A stretch of 64,000 bases of DNA from Strigamia acuminata. Taxonomy: Eukaryota; Arthropoda; Chilopoda; Geophilomorpha; Linotaeniidae. How positions within the stretch are numbered: the first letter of the stretch is position 1; every line of letters starts with the position of its first letter. Position numbers and translations under genes: made by a program. The stretch spans positions 12,962,186 to 13,026,185 of the forward strand of contig OX442317.1 in assembly GCA_949358305.1 (NCBI GenBank), given 5' to 3'. Positions 21,121-36,560 of the stretch are shown here, one piece after another. Below the pieces are notes generated by a model, which was not told the origin of the DNA, made no database searches, and was given only the letters and a program-made list of their open reading frames with translations.

Positions 21121-24045
21121 CCAATGTTTCTGAATGTTCTGAAATAGTGTTTAAACCTTAGTAGAAAGCTTCAATGTAAGTTTTAGCAACATCCAAGCAA
21201 TAATTTGAAAGAATAAACTTTTGATCTCATTTGACATCACAGTTGACTTAGCACAAACACCACAAGACCAATGTCTCTGAATGTTCTGAAATAGTGTTTA
21301 AACCTTAGTAGAAAGCTTTAATGTAAGTTTTAGCAACATCCAAGAAATGATTTGGGAAAATAGACTTTTGATCTCATCACAGTTGACTTAGCACAAACAC
21401 CACAAGACCAATGTCTCTGAATGTTCTGAAATAGTGTTTAAACCTTAGTAGAAGGCTTCAATGTTAGTTTTAGCAACATCCAAGCAATAATTTGAAAGAA
21501 TAAACTTTTGATCTCATTTGACATCACAGTTGACTTAGCACAAACATCACAAGACCAATGTCTCTGAATGTTCTGAAATAGTGTTTAAACTTTAGTAGAA
21601 GGCTTCAATGTAAGTTTTAGCAACATCCAAGCAATGATTTGGAAGAATAAACTTTTGATCTCATTTGACATCACAGTTGACTTAGCACAAACACCACAAG
21701 ACCAATGTCTCTGAATGTTCTGAAATAGTGCTTAAACTTTAGTAGAAGGCTTCAATGTAAGTTTTAGCAACATCCAAGCAATGATTTGGGAGAATAGACT
21801 TTTGTTCTCATCACAGTTGACTTAGCACAAACACCACAAAACCAATGTCTCTGAATGTTCTGAAATAGTGTTTAAACCTTAGTAGAAGGCTTCAATGTAA
21901 GTTTTAGCAACATCCAAGCAATGATTTGGGAGAATAGACTTTTGATCTCATCACAGTTGACTTAGCACAAACATCACAAGACCAATGTCTCTGAATGTTC
22001 TGAAATAGTGTTTAAACCTTAGTAGAAAGCTTTAATGTAAGTTTTAGCAACATCCAAGCAATGATTTGAAAGAATAAACTTTTGATCTCATTTGACATCA
22101 CAGTTGACTTAGCACAAACATCACAAGACCAATGTCTCTGAATGTTCTGAAATAGTGTTTAAACCTTAGTAGAAGGCTTCAATGTAAGTTTTAGCAACAT
22201 CCAAGCAATGATTTGGAAGAATAAACTTTTGATCCCATTTGACATCACAGTTGACTTAGCACAAACATCACAAGACCAATGTTTCTGAATGTTCTGAAAT
22301 AGTGTTTAAACCTTAGTAGAAAGCTTCAATGTAAGTTTTAGCAACATCCAAGCAATAATTTGAAAGAATAAACTTTTGATCTCATTTGACGTCACAGTTG
22401 ACTTAGCACAAACACCACAAGACCAATGTCTCTGAATGTTTAGAAATAGTGTTTAAACCTTAGTAGAAGGCTTCAATGTAAGTGTTAGCAACATCCAAGC
22501 AATAATTTGAAAGAATAAACTTTTGATCTCATTTGACATCACAGTTGACTTAGCACAAACACCACAAACCAATGTCTCTGAATGTTTTGAAATAGTGTTT
22601 AAACCTTAGTAGAAAGCTTTAATGTAAGTTTTAGCAACATCCAAGCAATGATTTGGGAGAATAGACTTTTGATCTCATCACAGTTGACTTAGCACAAACA
22701 CCACAAGACCAATGTCTCTGAATGTTCTGAAATAGTGTTTAAACCTTAGTAGAAAGCTTTAATGTAAGTTTTAGCAACATCCAAGAAATGATTTGGGAAA
22801 ATAGACTTTTGATCTCATCACAGTTGACTTAGCACAAACACCACAAGACCAATGTCTCTGAATGTTCTGAAATAGTGTTTAAACCTTAGTAGAAGGCTTC
22901 AATGTTAGTTTTAGCAACATCCAAGCAATAATTTGAAAGAATAAACTTTTGATCTCATTTGACATCACAGTTGACTTAGCACAAACATCACAAGACCAAT
23001 GTCTCTGAATGTTCTGAAATAGTGTTTAAACTTTAGTAGAAGGCTTCAATGTAAGTTTTAGCAACATCCAAGCAATGATTTGGAAGAATAAACTTTTGAT
23101 CTCATTTGACATCACAGTTGACTTAGCACAAACACTACAAAACCAATGTCTCTGAATGTTCTGAAATAGTGTTTAAACCTTAGTAGAAGGCTTCAATGTA
23201 AGTTTTAGCAACATCCAAGCAATGATTTGGGAGAATAGACTTTTGATCTCATCACAGTTGACTTAGCACAAACATCACAAGACCAATGTCTCTGAATGTT
23301 CTGAAATAGTGTTTAAACCTTAGTAGAAGGCTTCAATGTAAGTTTTAGCAACATCCAAGCAATGATTTGGAAGAATAAACTTTTGATCCCATTTGACATC
23401 ACAGTTGACTTAGCACAAACATCACAAGACCAATGTTTCTGAATGTTCTGAAATAGTGTTTAAACCTTAGTAGAAAGCTTCAATGTAAGTTTTAGCAACA
23501 TCCAAGCAATAATTTGAAAGAATAAACTTTTGATCTCATTTGACGTCACAGTTGACTTAGCACAAACACCACAAGACCAATGTCTCTGAATGTTTAGAAA
23601 TAGTGTTTAAACCTTAGTAGAAGGCTTCAATGTAAGTGTTAGCAACATCCAAGCAATAATTTGAAAGAATAAACTTTTGATCTCATTTGACATCACAGTT
23701 GACTTAGCACAAACATCACAAGACCAATGTCTCTGAATGTTCTGAAATAGTGTTTAAACCTTAGTAGAAGGCTTCAATGTTAGTTTTAGCAACATCCAAG
23801 CAATAATTTGAAAGAATAAACTTTTGATCTCATTTGACATCACAGTTGACTTAGCACAAACATCACAAGACCAATGTCTCTGAATGTTCTGAAATAGTGT
23901 TTAAACTTTAGTAGAAGGCTTCAATGTAAGTTTTAGCAACATCCAAGCAATGATTTGGAAGAATAAACTTTTGATCTCATTTGACATCACAGTTGACTTA
24001 GCACAAACACCACAAGACCAATGTCTCTGAATGTTCTGAAATAGT

Positions 24046-26633
24046 GCTTAAACTTTAGTAGAAGGCTTCAATGTAAGTTTTAGCAACATCCAAGCAATGA
24101 TTTGGGAGAATAGACTTTTGTTCTCATCACAGTTGACTTAGCACAAACACTACAAAACCAATGTCTCTGAATGTTCTGAAATAGTGTTTAAACCTTAGTA
24201 GAAGGCTTCAATGTAAGTTTTAGCAACATCCAAGCAATGATTTGGGAGAATAGACTTTTGATCTCATCACAGTTGACTTAGCACAAACATCACAAGACCA
24301 ATGTCTCTGAATGTTCTGAAATAGTGTTTAAACCTTAGTAGAAGGCTTCAATGTAAGTTTTAGCAACATCCAAGCAATGATTTGGAAGAATAAACTTTTG
24401 ATCCCATTTGACATCACAGTTGACTTAGCACAAACATCACAAGACCAATGTTTCTGAATGTTCTGAAATAGTGTTTAAACCTTAGTAGAAAGCTTCAATG
24501 TAAGTTTTAGCAACATCCAAGCAATAATTTGAAAGAATAAACTTTTGATCTCATTTGACGTCACAGTTGACTTAGCACAAACACCACAAGACCAATGTCT
24601 CTGAATGTTTAGAAATAGTGTTTAAACCTTAGTAGAAGGCTTCAATGTAAGTGTTAGCAACATCCAAGCAATAATTTGAAAGAATAAACTTTTGATCTCA
24701 TTTGACATCACAGTTGACTTAGCACAAACACCACAAACCAATGTCTCTGAATGTTTTGAAATAGTGTTTAAACCTTAGTAGAAAGCTTTAATGTAAGTTT
24801 TAGCAACATCCAAGCAATGATTTGGGAGAATAGACTTTTGATCTCATCACAGTTGACTTAGCACAAACACCACAAGACCAATGTCTCTGAATGTTCTGAA
24901 ATAGTGTTTAAACCTTAGTAGAAAGCTTTAATGTAAGTTTTAGCAACATCCAAGAAATGATTTGGGAAAATAGACTTTTGATCTCATCACAGTTGACTTA
25001 GCACAAACACCACAAGACCAATGTCTCTGAATGTTCTGAAATAGTGTTTAAACCTTAGTAGAAGGCTTCAATGTTAGTTTTAGCAACATCCAAGCAATAA
25101 TTTGAAAGAATAAACTTTTGATCTCATTTGACATCACAGTTGACTTAGCACAAACATCACAAGACCAATGTCTCTGAATGTTCTGAAATAGTGTTTAAAC
25201 TTTAGTAGAAGGCTTCAATGTAAGTTTTAGCAACATCCAAGCAATGATTTGGAAGAATAAACTTTTGATCTCATTTGACATCACAGTTGACTTAGCACAA
25301 ACACCACAAGACCAATGTCTCTGAATGTTCTGAAATAGTGCTTAAACTTTAGTAGAAGGCTTCAATGTAAGTTTTAGCAACATCCAAGCAATGATTTGGG
25401 AGAATAGACTTTTGTTCTCATCACAGTTGACTTAGCACAAACACTACAAAACCAATGTCTCTGAATGTTCTGAAATAGTGTTTAAACCTTAGTAGAAGGC
25501 TTCAATGTAAGTTTTAGCAACATCCAAGCAATGATTTGGGAGAATAGACTTTTGATCTCATCACAGTTGACTTAGCACAAACATCACAAGACCAATGTCT
25601 CTGAATGTTCTGAAATAGTGTTTAAACCTTAGTAGAAGGCTTCAATGTAAGTTTTAGCAACATCCAAGCAATGATTTGGAAGAATAAACTTTTGATCCCA
25701 TTTGACATCACAGTTGACTTAGCACAAACATCACAAGACCAATGTTTCTGAATGTTCTGAAATAGTGTTTAAACCTTAGTAGAAAGCTTCAATGTAAGTT
25801 TTAGCAACATCCAAGCAATAATTTGAAAGAATAAACTTTTGATCTCATTTGACGTCACAGTTGACTTAGCACAAACACCACAAGACCAATGTCTCTGAAT
25901 GTTTAGAAATAGTGTTTAAACCTTAGTAGAAGGCTTCAATGTAAGTGTTAGCAACATCCAAGCAATAATTTGAAAGAATAAACTTTTGATCTCATTTGAC
26001 ATCACAGTTGACTTAGCACAAACACCACAAACCAATGTCTCTGAATGTTTTGAAATAGTGTTTAAACCTTAGTAGAAAGCTTTAATGTAAGTTTTAGCAA
26101 CATCCAAGCAATGATTTGGGAGAATAGACTTTTGATCTCATCACAGTTGACTTAGCACAAACACCACAAGACCAATGTCTCTGAATGTTCTGAAATAGTG
26201 TTTAAACCTTAGTAGAAAGCTTTAATGTAAGTTTTAGCAACATCCAAGAAATGATTTGGGAAAATAGACTTTTGATCTCATCACAGTTGACTTAGCACAA
26301 ACACCACAAGACCAATGTCTCTGAATGTTCTGAAATAGTGTTTAAACCTTAGTAGAAGGCTTCAATGTTAGTTTTAGCAACATCCAAGCAATAATTTGAA
26401 AGAATAAACTTTTGATCTCATTTGACATCACAGTTGACTTAGCACAAACATCACAAGACCAATGTCTCTGAATGTTCTGAAATAGTGTTTAAACTTTAGT
26501 AGAAGGCTTCAATGTAAGTTTTAGCAACATCCAAGCAATGATTTGGAAGAATAAACTTTTGATCTCATTTGACATCACAGTTGACTTAGCACAAACACCA
26601 CAAGACCAATGTCTCTGAATGTTCTGAAATAGT
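24046..26633 (+). repeat. 1294-bp higher-order repeat (9-mer), two tandem copies
   Basis: The private variant GTGCTTAAAC marks one monomer per unit at 24046, 25340 and 26634. Further pairs 1294 bp apart are 28223/29517 and 52750/54044. The unit is the 1441-bp 10-mer lacking one L monomer. Its second monomer carries the AAGGCTTC ending that belongs to the missing third monomer, as expected if unequal exchange fused the two. Confidence 0.85.
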
Positions 26634-29600
26634 GCTTAAACTTTAGTAGAAGGCTTCAATGTAAGTTTTAGCAACATCCAAGCAATGATTTGGGAGAATA
26701 GACTTTTGTTCTCATCACAGTTGACTTAGCACAAACACTACAAAACCAATGTCTCTGAATGTTCTGAAATAGTGTTTAAACCTTAGTAGAAGGCTTCAAT
26801 GTAAGTTTTAGCAACATCCAAGCAATGATTTGGGAGAATAGACTTTTGATCTCATCACAGTTGACTTAGCACAAACACCACAAGACCAATGTCTCTGAAT
26901 GTTCTGAAATAGTGTTTAAACCTTAGTAGAAAGCTTTAATGTAAGTTTTAGCAACATCCAAGAAATGATTTGGGAAAATAGACTTTTGATCTCATCACAG
27001 TTGACTTAGCACAAACACCACAAGACCAATGTCTCTGAATGTTCTGAAATAGTGTTTAAACCTTAGTAGAAGGCTTCAATGTTAGTTTTAGCAACATCCA
27101 AGCAATAATTTGAAAGAATAAACTTTTGATCTCATTTGACATCACAGTTGACTTAGCACAAACATCACAAGACCAATGTCTCTGAATGTTCTGAAATAGT
27201 GTTTAAACTTTAGTAGAAGGCTTCAATGTAAGTTTTAGCAACATCCAAGCAATGATTTGGAAGAATAAACTTTTGATCTCATTTGACATCACAGTTGACT
27301 TAGCACAAACACTACAAAACCAATGTCTCTGAATGTTCTGAAATAGTGTTTAAACCTTAGTAGAAGGCTTCAATGTAAGTTTTAGCAACATCCAAGCAAT
27401 GATTTGGGAGAATAGACTTTTGATCTCATCACAGTTGACTTAGCACAAACATCACAAGACCAATGTCTCTGAATGTTCTGAAATAGTGTTTAAACCTTAG
27501 TAGAAGGCTTCAATGTAAGTTTTAGCAACATCCAAGCAATGATTTGGAAGAATAAACTTTTGATCCCATTTGACATCACAGTTGACTTAGCACAAACATC
27601 ACAAGACCAATGTTTCTGAATGTTCTGAAATAGTGTTTAAACCTTAGTAGAAAGCTTCAATGTAAGTTTTAGCAACATCCAAGCAATAATTTGAAAGAAT
27701 AAACTTTTGATCTCATTTGACGTCACAGTTGACTTAGCACAAACACCACAAGACCAATGTCTCTGAATGTTTAGAAATAGTGTTTAAACCTTAGTAGAAG
27801 GCTTCAATGTAAGTGTTAGCAACATCCAAGCAATAATTTGAAAGAATAAACTTTTGATCTCATTTGACATCACAGTTGACTTAGCACAAACATCACAAGA
27901 CCAATGTCTCTGAATGTTCTGAAATAGTGTTTAAACCTTAGTAGAAGGCTTCAATGTTAGTTTTAGCAACATCCAAGCAATAATTTGAAAGAATAAACTT
28001 TTGATCTCATTTGACATCACAGTTGACTTAGCACAAACATCACAAGACCAATGTCTCTGAATGTTCTGAAATAGTGTTTAAACTTTAGTAGAAGGCTTCA
28101 ATGTAAGTTTTAGCAACATCCAAGCAATGATTTGGAAGAATAAACTTTTGATCTCATTTGACATCACAGTTGACTTAGCACAAACACCACAAGACCAATG
28201 TCTCTGAATGTTCTGAAATAGTGCTTAAACTTTAGTAGAAGGCTTCAATGTAAGTTTTAGCAACATCCAAGCAATGATTTGGGAGAATAGACTTTTGTTC
28301 TCATCACAGTTGACTTAGCACAAACACTACAAAACCAATGTCTCTGAATGTTCTGAAATAGTGTTTAAACCTTAGTAGAAGGCTTCAATGTAAGTTTTAG
28401 CAACATCCAAGCAATGATTTGGGAGAATAGACTTTTGATCTCATCACAGTTGACTTAGCACAAACATCACAAGACCAATGTCTCTGAATGTTCTGAAATA
28501 GTGTTTAAACCTTAGTAGAAGGCTTCAATGTAAGTTTTAGCAACATCCAAGCAATGATTTGGAAGAATAAACTTTTGATCCCATTTGACATCACAGTTGA
28601 CTTAGCACAAACATCACAAGACCAATGTTTCTGAATGTTCTGAAATAGTGTTTAAACCTTAGTAGAAAGCTTCAATGTAAGTTTTAGCAACATCCAAGCA
28701 ATAATTTGAAAGAATAAACTTTTGATCTCATTTGACGTCACAGTTGACTTAGCACAAACACCACAAGACCAATGTCTCTGAATGTTTAGAAATAGTGTTT
28801 AAACCTTAGTAGAAGGCTTCAATGTAAGTGTTAGCAACATCCAAGCAATAATTTGAAAGAATAAACTTTTGATCTCATTTGACATCACAGTTGACTTAGC
28901 ACAAACACCACAAACCAATGTCTCTGAATGTTTTGAAATAGTGTTTAAACCTTAGTAGAAAGCTTTAATGTAAGTTTTAGCAACATCCAAGCAATGATTT
29001 GGGAGAATAGACTTTTGATCTCATCACAGTTGACTTAGCACAAACACCACAAGACCAATGTCTCTGAATGTTCTGAAATAGTGTTTAAACCTTAGTAGAA
29101 AGCTTTAATGTAAGTTTTAGCAACATCCAAGAAATGATTTGGGAAAATAGACTTTTGATCTCATCACAGTTGACTTAGCACAAACACCACAAGACCAATG
29201 TCTCTGAATGTTCTGAAATAGTGTTTAAACCTTAGTAGAAGGCTTCAATGTTAGTTTTAGCAACATCCAAGCAATAATTTGAAAGAATAAACTTTTGATC
29301 TCATTTGACATCACAGTTGACTTAGCACAAACATCACAAGACCAATGTCTCTGAATGTTCTGAAATAGTGTTTAAACTTTAGTAGAAGGCTTCAATGTAA
29401 GTTTTAGCAACATCCAAGCAATGATTTGGAAGAATAAACTTTTGATCTCATTTGACATCACAGTTGACTTAGCACAAACACCACAAGACCAATGTCTCTG
29501 AATGTTCTGAAATAGTGCTTAAACTTTAGTAGAAGGCTTCAATGTAAGTTTTAGCAACATCCAAGCAATGATTTGGGAGAATAGACTTTTGTTCTCATCA

Positions 29601-32600
29601 CAGTTGACTTAGCACAAACACTACAAAACCAATGTCTCTGAATGTTCTGAAATAGTGTTTAAACCTTAGTAGAAGGCTTCAATGTAAGTTTTAGCAACAT
29701 CCAAGCAATGATTTGGGAGAATAGACTTTTGATCTCATCACAGTTGACTTAGCACAAACATCACAAGACCAATGTCTCTGAATGTTCTGAAATAGTGTTT
29801 AAACCTTAGTAGAAGGCTTCAATGTAAGTTTTAGCAACATCCAAGCAATGATTTGGAAGAATAAACTTTTGATCCCATTTGACATCACAGTTGACTTAGC
29901 ACAAACATCACAAGACCAATGTTTCTGAATGTTCTGAAATAGTGTTTAAACCTTAGTAGAAAGCTTCAATGTAAGTTTTAGCAACATCCAAGCAATAATT
30001 TGAAAGAATAAACTTTTGATCTCATTTGACGTCACAGTTGACTTAGCACAAACACCACAAGACCAATGTCTCTGAATGTTTAGAAATAGTGTTTAAACCT
30101 TAGTAGAAGGCTTCAATGTAAGTGTTAGCAACATCCAAGCAATAATTTGAAAGAATAAACTTTTGATCTCATTTGACATCACAGTTGACTTAGCACAAAC
30201 ATCACAAGACCAATGTCTCTGAATGTTCTGAAATAGTGTTTAAACCTTAGTAGAAGGCTTCAATGTTAGTTTTAGCAACATCCAAGCAATAATTTGAAAG
30301 AATAAACTTTTGATCTCATTTGACATCACAGTTGACTTAGCACAAACATCACAAGACCAATGTCTCTGAATGTTCTGAAATAGTGTTTAAACTTTAGTAG
30401 AAGGCTTCAATGTAAGTTTTAGCAACATCCAAGCAATGATTTGGAAGAATAAACTTTTGATCTCATTTGACATCACAGTTGACTTAGCACAAACACCACA
30501 AGACCAATGTCTCTGAATGTTCTGAAATAGTGCTTAAACTTTAGTAGAAGGCTTCAATGTAAGTTTTAGCAACATCCAAGCAATGATTTGGGAGAATAGA
30601 CTTTTGTTCTCATCACAGTTGACTTAGCACAAACACTACAAAACCAATGTCTCTGAATGTTCTGAAATAGTGTTTAAACCTTAGTAGAAGGCTTCAATGT
30701 AAGTTTTAGCAACATCCAAGCAATGATTTGGGAGAATAGACTTTTGATCTCATCACAGTTGACTTAGCACAAACATCACAAGACCAATGTCTCTGAATGT
30801 TCTGAAATAGTGTTTAAACCTTAGTAGAAGGCTTCAATGTAAGTTTTAGCAACATCCAAGCAATGATTTGGAAGAATAAACTTTTGATCCCATTTGACAT
30901 CACAGTTGACTTAGCACAAACATCACAAGACCAATGTTTCTGAATGTTCTGAAATAGTGTTTAAACCTTAGTAGAAAGCTTCAATGTAAGTTTTAGCAAC
31001 ATCCAAGCAATAATTTGAAAGAATAAACTTTTGATCTCATTTGACGTCACAGTTGACTTAGCACAAACACCACAAGACCAATGTCTCTGAATGTTTAGAA
31101 ATAGTGTTTAAACCTTAGTAGAAGGCTTCAATGTAAGTGTTAGCAACATCCAAGCAATAATTTGAAAGAATAAACTTTTGATCTCATTTGACATCACAGT
31201 TGACTTAGCACAAACACCACAAACCAATGTCTCTGAATGTTTTGAAATAGTGTTTAAACCTTAGTAGAAAGCTTTAATGTAAGTTTTAGCAACATCCAAG
31301 CAATGATTTGGGAGAATAGACTTTTGATCTCATCACAGTTGACTTAGCACAAACACCACAAGACCAATGTCTCTGAATGTTCTGAAATAGTGTTTAAACC
31401 TTAGTAGAAAGCTTTAATGTAAGTTTTAGCAACATCCAAGAAATGATTTGGGAAAATAGACTTTTGATCTCATCACAGTTGACTTAGCACAAACACCACA
31501 AGACCAATGTCTCTGAATGTTCTGAAATAGTGTTTAAACTTTAGTAGAAGGCTTCAATGTTAGTTTTAGCAACATCCAAGCAATAATTTGAAAGAATAAA
31601 CTTTTGATCTCATTTGACATCACAGTTGACTTAGCACAAACATCACAAGACCAATGTCTCTGAATGTTCTGAAATAGTGTTTAAACTTTAGTAGAAGGCT
31701 TCAATGTAAGTTTTAGCAACATCCAAGCAATGATTTGGAAGAATAAACTTTTGATCTCATTTGACATCACAGTTGACTTAGCACAAACACCACAAGACCA
31801 ATGTCTCTGAATGTTCTGAAATAGTGTTTAAACTTTAGTAGAAGGCTTCAATGTTAGTTTTAGCAACATCCAAGCAATAATTTGAAAGAATAAACTTTTG
31901 ATCTCATTTGACATCACAGTTGACTTAGCACAAACATCACAAGACCAATGTCTCTGAATGTTCTGAAATAGTGTTTAAACTTTAGTAGAAGGCTTCAATG
32001 TAAGTTTTAGCAACATCCAAGCAATGATTTGGAAGAATAAACTTTTGATCTCATTTGACATCACAGTTGACTTAGCACAAACACCACAAGACCAATGTCT
32101 CTGAATGTTCAGAAATAGTGTTTAAACCTTAGTAGAAGGCTTCAATGTAAGTTTTAGCAACATCCAAGCAATGATTTGGGAGAATAGACTTTTGATCTCA
32201 TCACAGTTGACTTAGCACAAACACCACAAGACCAATGTCTCTGAATGTTCAGAAATAGTGTTTAAACCTTAGTAGAAGGCTTCAATGTAAGTTTTAGCAA
32301 CATCCAAGCAATGATTTGGGAGAATAGACTTTTGATCTCATCACAGTTGACTTAGCACAAACATCACAAGACCAATGTCTCTGAATGTTCTGAAATAGTG
32401 TTTAAACCTTAGTAGAAAGCTTTAATGTAAGTTTTAGCAACATCCAAGCAATGATTTGGGAGAATAGACTTTTGATCTCATCACAGTTGACTTAGCACAA
32501 ACACCACAAGACCAATGTCTCTGAATGTTCAGAAATAGTGTTTAAACCTTAGTAGAAGGCTTCAATGTAAGTTTTAGCAACATCCAAGCAATGATTTGGG

Positions 32601-35600
32601 AGAATAGACTTTTGATCTCATCACAGTTGACTTAGCACAAACATCACAAGACCAATGTCTCTGAATGTTTTGAAATAGTGTTTAAACCTTAATAGAAAGC
32701 TTTAATGTAAGTTTTAGCAACATCCAAGCAATGATTTGGGAGAATAGACTTTTAATCTCATCACAGTTAACTTAGCACAAACATCACAAGACCAATGTCT
32801 CTGAATGTTCTGAAATAGTGTTTAAACCTTAGTAGAAAGCTTTATTTAATGTAAGTTTTAGCAACATCCAAGAAATGATTTGGGAAAATAGACTTTTGAT
32901 CTCATCACAGTTGACTTAGCACAAACACCACAAGACCAATGTCTCTAAATGTTCTGAAATAGTGTTTAAACCTTAGTAGACGGCTTCAATGTAAGTTTTA
33001 GCAACATCCAAGCAATGATTTGGAAGAATAGACTTTTGATCTCATCACAGTTGACTTAGCACAAACATTACAAGACCAATGTCTCTGAATGTTCTGAAAT
33101 AGTGTTTAAACCTTAGTAGAAGGCTTCAATGTAAGTTTTAGCAACATCCAAGCAATGATTTGGAAGAATAAACTTTTGATCTCATTTGACATCACAGTTG
33201 ACTTAGCACAAACATCACAAGACCAATGTCTCTGAATGTTTTGAAATAGTGTTTAAACCTTAATAGAAAGCTTTAATGTAAGTTTTAGCAACATCCAAGA
33301 AATGATTTGGGAAAATAGACTTTTGATCTCATCACAGTTGACTTAGCACAAACACCACAAGACCAATGTCTCTGAATGTTCTGAAATAGTGTTTAAACCT
33401 TAGTAGAAGGCTTCAATGTTAGTTTTAGCAACATCCAAGCAATAATTTGAAAGAATAAACTTTTGATCTCATTTGACATCACAGTTGACTTAGCACAAAC
33501 ATCACAAGACCAATGTCTCTGAATGTTCTGAAATAGTGTTTAAACTTTAGTAGAAGGCTTCAATGTAAGTTTTAGCAACATCCAAGCAATGATTTGGAAG
33601 AATAAACTTTTGATCTCATTTGACATCACAGTTGACTTAGCACAAACACCACAAGACCAATGTCTCTGAATGTTCTGAAATAGTGCTTAAACTTTAGTAG
33701 AAGGCTTCAATGTAAGTTTTAGCAACATCCAAGCAATGATTTGGGAGAATAGACTTTTGTTCTCATCACAGTTGACTTAGCACAAACACCACAAAACCAA
33801 TGTCTCTGAATGTTCTGAAATAGTGTTTAAACCTTAGTAGAAGGCTTCAATGTAAGTTTTAGCAACATCCAAGCAATGATTTGGGAGAATAGACTTTTGA
33901 TCTCATCACAGTTGACTTAGCACAAACATCACAAGACCAATGTCTCTGAATGTTCTGAAATAGTGTTTAAACCTTAGTAGAAAGCTTTAATGTAAGTTTT
34001 AGCAACATACAAGCAATGATTTGAAAGAATAAACTTTTGATCTCATTTGACATCACAGTTGACTTAGCACAAACATCACAAGACCAATGTCTCTGAATGT
34101 TCTGAAATAGTGTTTAAACCTTAGTAGAAGGCTTCAATGTAAGTTTTAGCAACATCCAAGCAATGATTTGGAAGAATAAACTTTTGATCCCATTTGACAT
34201 CACAGTTGACTTAGCACAAACATCACAAGACCAATGTTTCTGAATGTTCTGAAATAGTGTTTAAACCTTAGTAGAAAGCTTCAATGTAAGTTTTAGCAAC
34301 ATCCAAGCAATAATTTGAAAGAATAAACTTTTGATCTCATTTGACGTCACAGTTGACTTAGCACAAACACCACAAGACCAATGTCTCTGAATGTTTAGAA
34401 ATAGTGTTTAAACCTTAGTAGAAGGCTTCAATGTAAGTGTTAGCAACATCCAAGCAATAATTTGAAAGAATAAACTTTTGATCTCATTTGACATCACAGT
34501 TGACTTAGCACAAACACCACAAACCAATGTCTCTGAATGTTTTGAAATAGTGTTTAAACCTTAGTAGAAAGCTTTAATGTAAGTTTTAGCAACATCCAAG
34601 CAATGATTTGGGAGAATAGACTTTTGATCTCATCACAGTTGACTTAGCACAAACATCACAAGACCAATGTCTCTGAATGTTCTGAAATAGTGTTTAAACC
34701 TTAGTAGAAAGCTTTAATGTAAGTTTTAGCAACATCCAAGAAATGATTTGGGAAAATAGACTTTTGATCTCATCACAGTTGACTTAGCACAAAAACCACA
34801 AGACCAATGTCTCTAAATGTTCTGAAATAGTGTTTAAACCTTAGTAGACGGCTTCAATGTAAGTTTTAGCAACATCCAAGCAATGATTTGGGAGAATAGA
34901 CTTTTGATCTCATCACAGTTGACTTAGCACAAACACCACAAGACCAATGTCTCTGAATGTTCTGAAATAGTGTTTAAACCTTAGTAGAAGGCTTCAATGT
35001 TAGTTTTAGCAACATCCAAGCAATAATTTGAAAGAATAAACTTTTGATCTCATTTGACATCACAGTTGACTTAGCACAAACACCACAAGACCAATGTCTC
35101 TGAATGTTCAGAAATAGTGTTTAAACCTTAGTAGAAGGCTTCAATGTAAGTTTTAGCAACATCCAAGCAATGATTTGGGAGAATAGACTTTTGATCTCAT
35201 CACAGTTGACTTAGCACAAACACCACAAAACCAATGTCTCTGAATGTTCTGAAATAGTGTTTAAACCTTAGTAGAAGGCTTCAATGTAAGTTTTAGCAAC
35301 ATCCAAGCAATGATTTGGGAGAATAGACTTTTGATCTCATCACAGTTGACTTAGCACAAACATCACAAGACCAATGTCTCTGAATGTTCTGAAATAGTGT
35401 TTAAACCTTAGTAGAAAGCTTTAATGTAAGTTTTAGCAACATACAAGCAATGATTTGAAAGAATAAACTTTTGATCTCATTTGACATCACAGTTGACTTA
35501 GCACAAACATCACAAGACCAATGTCTCTGAATGTTCTGAAATAGTGTTTAAACCTTAGTAGAAAGCTTTAATGTAAGTTTTAGCAACATCCAAGCAATGA

Positions 35601-36560
35601 TTTGGAAGAATAAACTTTTGATCCCATTTGACATCACAGTTGACTTAGCACAAACATCACAAGACCAATGTTTCTGAATGTTCTGAAATAGTGTTTAAAC
35701 CTTAGTAGAAGGCTTCAATGTAAGTTTTAGCAACATCCAAGAAATGATTTGGGAAAATAGACTTTTGATCTCATCACAGTTGACTTAGCACAAACACCAC
35801 AAGACCAATGTCTCTGAATGTTCTGAAATAGTGTTTAAACCTTAGTAGAAGGCTTCAATGTTAGTTTTAGCAACATCCAAGCAATAATTTGAAAGAATAA
35901 ACTTTTGATCTCATTTGACATCACAGTTGACTTAGCACAAACATCACAAGACCAATGTCTCTGAATGTTCTGAAATAGTGTTTAAACTTTAGTAGAAGGC
36001 TTCAATGTAAGTTTTAGCAACATCCAAGCAATGATTTGGAAGAATAAACTTTTGATCTCATTTGACATCACAGTTGACTTAGCACAAACACCACAAGACC
36101 AATGTCTCTGAATGTTCTGAAATAGTGCTTAAACTTTAGTAGAAGGCTTCAATGTAAGTTTTAGCAACATCCAAGCAATGATTTGGGAGAATAGACTTTT
36201 GTTCTCATCACAGTTGACTTAGCACAAACACCACAAGACCAATGTCTCTGAATGTTCTGAAATAGTGTTTAAACCTTAGTAGAAGGCTTCAATGTTAGTT
36301 TTAGCAACATCCAAGCAATAATTTGAAAGAATAAACTTTTGATCTCATTTGACATCACAGTTGACTTAGCACAAACATCACAAGACCAATGTCTCTGAAT
36401 GTTCTGAAATAGTGTTTAAACTTTAGTAGAAGGCTTCAATGTAAGTTTTAGCAACATCCAAGCAATGATTTGGAAGAATAAACTTTTGATCTCATTTGAC
36501 ATCACAGTTGACTTAGCACAAACACCACAAGACCAATGTCTCTGAATGTTCTGAAATAGT

